Shown here: one piece after another, positions 6,167 to 11,004 of the stretch
How the letters are laid out: each line of letters starts with the position of its first letter
Position numbering within the stretch: the stretch's first letter is position 1
From: JACPFV01 sp052386975
Lineage (GTDB): Bacteria > Pseudomonadota > Gammaproteobacteria > Nevskiales > Nevskiaceae
NCBI GenBank assembly: GCA_052386975.1
Contig: JBQTJQ010000054.1
Span: 1 to 11,004 of the forward strand
Reading direction: 5' to 3'
Length of the DNA stretch: 11,004 bases
The notes under the pieces: model-generated
What the model saw: only the letters and a program-made list of their open reading frames with translations
Database searches by the model: none
What the model was told of the DNA's origin: nothing
Translations under genes and position numbers: made by a program

Positions 6167-7323
6167 ACGCTTTCGACCAGTCGTCTTCCGAAATCCACGG
6201 CCGCGTCGAGCCCGGGTTCGAGCGCGTGCGCGAGGCTTTTGCCGCGAACTTCCGCCGCCGGGACGACTACACCGAGAACGGCGCCGCGCTCGCGGTGAGC
6301 GTTGCCGGCCGGACCGTCGTCGACCTGTGGGGCGGCTTCGCCGACCGCGCGCGCGCGCGCGCCTGGCAGCCCGACACGCTGATCAACGTTTATTCGACCA
6401 GCAAGGGCGTCACGGCCGCGGCGCTGGCGATGCTGGTGGACGCCGGCCAGCTGCGCTACGACGACCCCGTCGTGAAGTACTGGCCCGAGTACGGCGCCGC
6501 CGGCAAGGAGCGCACTACCGTCGCGCAGCTGCTGTCGCACCAGGCCGGCCTGTCCGGGTTCGCCGAGCCGACACCGCCCGAATCGATCTACGACTGGCAC
6601 GCGCGCTGCGCCTCGCTGGCGCGCCAGGCCCCGCTGTGGGAGCCCGGCACGAAGACCAGCTACCACGCGATGACCTGGGGGTTTCTCGCCGGCGAGCTGT
6701 TCCGTCGCGCCTCGGGCGGCATCACCGTCGGCCGCTGGATCGCCGAGCGCATCGCCCGGCCGCTCGGCGCCGACATTTTCATCGGGCTGCCGCAGTCCCA
6801 AGAGCACCGCGTCGCCGAGATGCAGGCGCCGCGCACGCCGCCGGACCTGTCCGCGCTGACGCAGCCGCCCGAGGCGCTCGCGGCGCTGGTGAATCCGCGA
6901 CTCGACGCGGAAGCCTGCAACGCGCGCGCCTGGCGCGCGGCGGAGCTGCCGTCCGTGAACGGCCAGGCCAGCGCGCGCGGGCTGGCGCGGCTGTACGGCG
7001 CGGTCGCCAACGGCGGCACCGTCGACGGCGTCACGCTGCTGTCGCCCGACGCGATCCGGCGCATGGCGCAGATCCAGCGCGGCCGCACCGACCTGTTGCT
7101 CGGCTTCACCGACAACTGGGGCATGGGCGTGTGCTTCAACCAGTTCAGCATGCTGGGCCCTTCGCCGGACACGTTCGGGCACGGCGGCTGGGGCGGCTCG
7201 ATCGGCTGCGCCGACGTCGCGGCGAAAGTCGGCATCGGCTACGTCTGCAACCAGATGGGCGCGCAGCTGGTCGGCGACCCGCGCCAGACCGCGCTGTGCG
7301 GCGTGATTTTCGAATGTCTGTAG
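6163..7323 (+). CDS. Beta-lactamase-fold serine hydrolase (EstB/class C-like esterase)
   Basis: This 386-residue protein belongs to the serine beta-lactamase/penicillin-binding-protein-like family (COG1680), whose members act as esterases, D-aminopeptidases or, rarely, beta-lactamases. The SxxK motif is STSK at 78-81 (Ser78 nucleophile, Lys81 base). The YxN-like position is Tyr167 in SYHAMTWGF, where Asn is replaced as in EstB-type esterases. The KTG-like position is HGGWGG at 340-345. The opening EIHGRVEPGFERVREAF and VVDLWGGFAD are typical of the esterase branch. There is no signal peptide, so it is probably cytoplasmic, which argues against antibiotic defence. The ATG at 6163 overlaps the TetR stop by four bases, and GGAG at 6153-6156 gives a 6-nt spacer, so the two are co-translated. 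The TAG stop (7321-7323) lies inside a REP-like repeat. A run of alternating CG (6346-6362) encodes RARARA. Confidence 0.9.
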   Translation: MNAFDQSSSEIHGRVEPGFERVREAFAANFRRRDDYTENGAALAVSVAGRTVVDLWGGFADRARARAWQPDTLINVYSTSKGVTAAALAMLVDAGQLRYDDPVVKYWPEYGAAGKERTTVAQLLSHQAGLSGFAEPTPPESIYDWHARCASLARQAPLWEPGTKTSYHAMTWGFLAGELFRRASGGITVGRWIAERIARPLGADIFIGLPQSQEHRVAEMQAPRTPPDLSALTQPPEALAALVNPRLDAEACNARAWRAAELPSVNGQASARGLARLYGAVANGGTVDGVTLLSPDAIRRMAQIQRGRTDLLLGFTDNWGMGVCFNQFSMLGPSPDTFGHGGWGGSIGCADVAAKVGIGYVCNQMGAQLVGDPRQTALCGVIFECL

Positions 7324-7341
7324 GAGCGCCTTCAGGCGCGA
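7320..7341. repeat. REP-like palindrome, copy 2 (GTAG-type)
   Basis: GTAGGAGCGCCTTCAGGCGC begins at 7320 and continues to GAC. It shares 19 identical bases with 2421-2439, in the same orientation. The stem GCGCC/GGCGC (7326-7330 with 7335-7339) closes a TTCA loop. The head GTAG is intact, matching the GTAG-type REP consensus I recall from Stenotrophomonas/Xanthomonas. The TAG of the head is the stop codon of the serine hydrolase. The rest fills the 37-nt gap before the SDR gene, where it may act as an mRNA-stabilising or attenuating hairpin. Confidence 0.75.
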
Positions 7342-7360
7342 CAGGATCGGGAGCAGGGTC

Positions 7361-8179
7361 ATGGGTTCGCTGAACGGAAAAGTCGCGGTCGTCACCGGCG
7401 CGGCGCGGGGCATCGGCCTCGGCATCGCGCGCTGCCTGGTCGCGGAAGGCGCCCAGGTCGCGATCGTGGACCTCGACGCCAACGAAGCCGACCGGGCCGC
7501 GCAGGCGATCAACGGCGGCGCGATCGGCGTCGGCGCCGACGCCTCGCGCGACAGCGAGATGGCCGCCGCGGCCGAGCGCGTCGCGGCGCACTTCGGCGGA
7601 TTCGATTTCTTCGTCAACAACGCCGGCGGCGCGCGCCCCGATCGGCCGGGCCAGAGCGCCGGTGGCTCGTTCACGCACATCACCGAGGAAAGCTGGGACG
7701 AGCAGCTGCAGACCAACCTGCGCACCACCTTCGCCGGCTGCAAGGCCGCGATCCCGCACCTGCGGCGGCGCGGCGGCGGCGCCATCGTCAACATCGCCTC
7801 GATCGCCGGCCAGCTGCCGATGGTCAGCGCGCCAGCCTACGGCGCGGCCAAGGCCGGCGTGATCTCGCTGACACGCAGCCTCGCGCTCGAGCTCGCCGGC
7901 CGGCAGATCCGCGTCAACGCCATCTGCCCCGGGATGCTGTGGACGCGCGCCTGGGAGCACATGGCGACGCTGCTCAAGCAGAACGTGCCGGCGTTCAGCG
8001 CGCTCGAGCCGCGCGAAATCTTCCTCGAGCACATCAGGAAGCTCGTGCCGATGGGCCATGAGCAGACACCCGAGGACATCGGCCAGCTGACCGCGTTCCT
8101 GTGCGGACCCGGCGGCCGCCTGATCACCGGCCAGGCCATCACGCTCGACGGCGGGCAGACGCTCAAGGTCGGCGTCTAG
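7361..8179 (+). CDS. SDR-family NAD-dependent oxidoreductase
   Basis: This 272-residue classical short-chain dehydrogenase/reductase has every hallmark of the fold. TGAARGIG (12-19) is the nucleotide-binding glycine motif, and NNAG is at 86-89. The catalytic tetrad is Asn119, Ser147 (in VNIASIAG), Tyr160 and Lys164 (YGAAK). The C-terminal ITGQAITLDGG is also typical. Asp37 at the end of the second strand (VAIVDLD) favours NAD(H) over NADP(H). It would interconvert a hydroxyl and a keto group in the cytoplasm; the substrate is not recognisable. The ATG at 7361 has GGGAG (7349-7353) with a 7-nt spacer. It follows the hydrolase by 37 nt, so it is likely in the same transcript, and a hairpin terminator lies directly after its TAG. 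With the neighbouring acyl-CoA dehydrogenase genes, a 3-hydroxyacyl or alcohol oxidation step is plausible but not shown. Confidence 0.93.
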   Translation: MGSLNGKVAVVTGAARGIGLGIARCLVAEGAQVAIVDLDANEADRAAQAINGGAIGVGADASRDSEMAAAAERVAAHFGGFDFFVNNAGGARPDRPGQSAGGSFTHITEESWDEQLQTNLRTTFAGCKAAIPHLRRRGGGAIVNIASIAGQLPMVSAPAYGAAKAGVISLTRSLALELAGRQIRVNAICPGMLWTRAWEHMATLLKQNVPAFSALEPREIFLEHIRKLVPMGHEQTPEDIGQLTAFLCGPGGRLITGQAITLDGGQTLKVGV

Positions 8180-8183
8180 GAAT

Positions 8184-8207
8184 CGGGGGTCTGTCCCCCG
8201 TTTCTCC
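8184..8207 (+). terminator. Rho-independent-type terminator after the SDR gene
   Basis: A 6-bp stem CGGGGG (8184-8189) pairs with CCCCCG (8195-8200) around the loop TCTGT, followed by TTTCT. It begins five bases after the SDR stop codon. The T-run is short, so efficiency may be modest. Confidence 0.65.
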
Positions 8208-8245
8208 ATGAGCAGACCTAATAGAAGGCCATCAAGTAAATTCAT

Positions 8246-8292
8246 TTGTTCGATGCACCATCCGGGCCTATCCTGAGACCTCGCTGCCGGAG
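8246..8292 (+). promoter_or_regulatory. Candidate promoter and RBS of the acyl-CoA dehydrogenase unit
   Basis: The 119-nt gap 8180-8298 holds an unusually AT-rich stretch (about 8217-8256). TTGTTC (8246-8251), a 17-nt spacer and TATCCT (8269-8274) make a moderate sigma70-like promoter, with initiation near 8281. GGAG (8289-8292) lies six bases before the ATG at 8299. With the upstream terminator this marks a separate transcription unit. The match is imperfect, so it is a candidate only. Confidence 0.4.
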
Positions 8293-8298
8293 CTGCCG

Positions 8299-9495
<1,197 letters not shown>

Positions 9496-9497
9496 CC

Positions 9498-10664
9498 ATG
9501 GACTTCACGCTCAGCGACGAACAACAGCAGCTGCGCGACACGCTGGCGCGCTTCGTGCAGAAGGAATACGCCTTCGAGAAGCGCAAGGCGATCCTGAAGT
9601 CGAAGGACGGCTACAGCCGCGAGGCCTGGAAGCAGCTCGCCGACATGGGCCTGGCCGCGCTCGGCCTGCCCGAGGCGCACGGCGGGCTGCCCGGCAACGC
9701 GGTGGACACGATGGTGGTGATGGAAGTGCTCGGCCGCGGCCTGGTGGTCGAGCCGTACGTCGCGACCGTGGTGCTCGGCGCCGGCCTCGTGGCCCGCGCC
9801 GGCAGCGACGAGCAGCAGGCGGCAATCCTGCCGGCCGTGTCCTCGGGCGAGCGCCTGCTGGCACTGGCATACGAAGAGGATGGCGGCCGCTACGAGCTGG
9901 CTCACGTCGCCACGTCGGCGAAGAAACAAGGTGGCGGCTACGTGCTGAACGGCGCCAAGACCGTGGTGCTGCACGGCGCGCAGGCCGACATGCTGGTCGC
10001 CTCGGCGCGCACCTCCGGCAAGGAGCGCGACGAGCAGGGCATCTCTTTGTTCCTGGTCGAGCGCAAGGCGCCGGGCGTGACCGTGCGCGACAACCCGACG
10101 CACGACGGCCAGCGCGCGGCGGAAATCTCCTTCAAGAACGCGCGCGCTGAGTTGCTCGGCAAGGAAGGCCAGGGCCACGCGCTTCTCGAGCAGGCGCTCG
10201 ACTACGGCATCGCCGCGCTGTGCGCCGAGGCGGTCGGCAACATGTCGGCGCTGGTCGAGCTGACGCTGGCCTACGTCAAGACGCGCAGGCAGTTCGGCGT
10301 GCCGATCGGCTCGTTCCAGGTGCTGCAGCACCGCCTCGCCGACATGCTGATGTACGTCGAGCAGGCCCGCTCGATGATGCTGCTCGCGGCATCGAAGGCC
10401 GACTCGCCCGATCGCGCCGAGCGCCGGCGCGCGTTGTCGGCGGCGAAAGTCTTCGTCGGCCAGGCCGCGCGCTTCGTCGGCCAGCAGGCCGTGCAGCTGC
10501 ACGGCGGCATCGGCGTGACCGACGAGGCCAGCGCCGGCCACTACTTCAAGCGCCTGACGCTGATCAACGCGACTTTCGGCGACGCCGACCACCACCTCGG
10601 CCGCTTCAGCGACGCGCTGCTCGAACCCGCAGCGGCGCCGGCACGCAAGTCCGCCGCCGCGTGA
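9498..10664 (+). CDS. Acyl-CoA dehydrogenase, small (PimD-like) subunit
   Basis: This 388-residue protein starts at ATG 9498, two bases after the large-subunit stop; the frame is open further upstream but only as a shadow of that gene. It resembles PimD-like partners of heteromeric acyl-CoA dehydrogenases. TRRQFGVPIGSFQVLQH (about 262-278) and QLHGGIGVTDE (333-343) are the flavin-contacting motifs that the large subunit lacks in this form. Its own catalytic positions are lost: the C-terminal site reads TFGDADHHLGRF (Asp362), and the helix position equivalent to Glu244 of the partner is Gly237. It is therefore predicted to bind FAD with, but not catalyse without, the large subunit. The C-terminal tail is Ala/Pro/Lys-rich and probably disordered. 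Its TGA overlaps the GTG of the following gene, indicating an operon of at least three genes. Confidence 0.92.
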   Translation: MDFTLSDEQQQLRDTLARFVQKEYAFEKRKAILKSKDGYSREAWKQLADMGLAALGLPEAHGGLPGNAVDTMVVMEVLGRGLVVEPYVATVVLGAGLVARAGSDEQQAAILPAVSSGERLLALAYEEDGGRYELAHVATSAKKQGGGYVLNGAKTVVLHGAQADMLVASARTSGKERDEQGISLFLVERKAPGVTVRDNPTHDGQRAAEISFKNARAELLGKEGQGHALLEQALDYGIAALCAEAVGNMSALVELTLAYVKTRRQFGVPIGSFQVLQHRLADMLMYVEQARSMMLLAASKADSPDRAERRRALSAAKVFVGQAARFVGQQAVQLHGGIGVTDEASAGHYFKRLTLINATFGDADHHLGRFSDALLEPAAAPARKSAAA

Positions 10665-11004
10665 AGATCTCGGGGTTCACCGCCGCCGAGCTCGACCAGT
10701 TCAAGGAATACCAGCGCGCGTCCTACGCCGTGCTGGAAGGCGTCGCGCGCGAGATGCGCGAGGGCGAGACCGAGAAGGACGTCACGCGCCGCATCCGCAA
10801 GCGGTTCCACGAGCAGGACGTGCACCACTATTTCCACGTGCCGGTCGCGCTGTTCGGCACGCGCACCGCCTACCCCGGCGATTTCGGCCAGCTCGAGGCG
10901 CTGCCGACCGACCGCAAGCTCGAGCGCGGCATGCCCGTCATCCTCGACGCCGCGCCGGTGTATCGCGGCTACACCGTCGACACCTCATACGCCACCAGCT
11001 TCGG
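10661..11004 (+). CDS. M24-family metallopeptidase-like protein (Xaa-Pro aminopeptidase fold), 5' part only
   Basis: The frame from GTG 10661 is open to the window edge, giving about 114 residues. Here it reads MKISGFTAAELDQFKEYQRAS and then VLEGVAREMREGETEKDV, which matches the opening helices of the creatinase/aminopeptidase (pita-bread) fold. HVPVALFGTRTAYPG (His59) corresponds to the substrate-site His region of methionine aminopeptidase. VILDAAPVYRGYTVDTSYA holds Asp96 and Asp107, spaced 11 residues apart, as are the first two metal-ligand Asp of M24 enzymes. The remaining ligands (His and two Glu) lie outside the window, so activity cannot be judged. The N-terminal extension domain of prolidases is missing, so it may be a compact single-domain member. 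The GTG overlaps the TGA of the acyl-CoA dehydrogenase gene (10662-10664) and has no clear Shine-Dalgarno sequence, so translation is probably coupled. Some M24-fold proteins are not peptidases. Confidence 0.8.
   Translation, partial: MKISGFTAAELDQFKEYQRASYAVLEGVAREMREGETEKDVTRRIRKRFHEQDVHHYFHVPVALFGTRTAYPGDFGQLEALPTDRKLERGMPVILDAAPVYRGYTVDTSYATSF

Noticed and set aside
6163..7323. An antibiotic-resistance beta-lactamase
   Set aside because: There is no signal peptide, the YxN Asn is missing and the N-terminus fits the cytoplasmic esterase branch, so resistance is not supported.
6010..8245. Long minus-strand frames (594 and 366 codons) opposite the TetR end, hydrolase and SDR genes
   Set aside because: Shadows of well-supported genes. 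Compositionally biased translation without motifs.

Overview
The window is GC-rich, densely packed bacterial DNA. It carries parts of two transcription units facing away from a central regulatory gap (about 4744-4900), plus the 3' end of an unrelated-strand gene at the left edge. A TonB-dependent outer-membrane receptor shows a Gram-negative host. Repeats that resemble the GTAG-type REP family of Xanthomonadaceae and relatives, together with paired PimC/PimD-like acyl-CoA dehydrogenases and a large TonB receptor, suggest a proteobacterium, perhaps a gammaproteobacterium near Xanthomonadales, Nevskiales or Steroidobacterales. That placement is inference from memory and is weak.

Layout. 1-1045 (+): C-terminal part of a D-aminoacylase/N-acyl-D-amino-acid deacylase-type amidohydrolase. 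1040-1107: a long near-perfect inverted repeat filling the gap between two convergent genes, whose ends contain both stop codons. 4734-1106 (-): a three-gene unit read leftward, made of a TonB-dependent receptor, a small antibiotic-biosynthesis-monooxygenase (ABM) domain protein and an MDR-family NADP-dependent oxidoreductase. 4744-4900: divergent control region with two sigma70-like promoters whose -10 boxes overlap on the palindrome TGATATCA. 4901-8179 (+): a double-domain TetR regulator, a beta-lactamase-fold serine hydrolase (4-nt overlap with the regulator) and a short-chain dehydrogenase, closed by a hairpin terminator. 8299-11004 (+): a new unit with its own candidate promoter, holding large and small subunits of a heteromeric acyl-CoA dehydrogenase and the start of an M24-family metallopeptidase-like protein that runs off the window.

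How it may fit together (inference). The regulator sits back-to-back with the receptor and probably controls both directions. The receptor would import a substrate, the hydrolases (serine hydrolase, possibly M24 protein, possibly the deacylase) would cut ester or amide bonds, and the SDR, MDR and acyl-CoA dehydrogenase would oxidise the released alcohol, enone or acyl-CoA. The set resembles a catabolic island for an acylated or polycyclic compound, but the substrate cannot be read from the sequence.

All genes that lie wholly inside the window have intact frames. I see no tRNA, rRNA, CRISPR array, insertion sequence or prophage. No single element is clearly an undescribed system. The most unusual points are the tandem TetR protein with its interlocked divergent promoters, and the repeats that provide stop codons of flanking genes.
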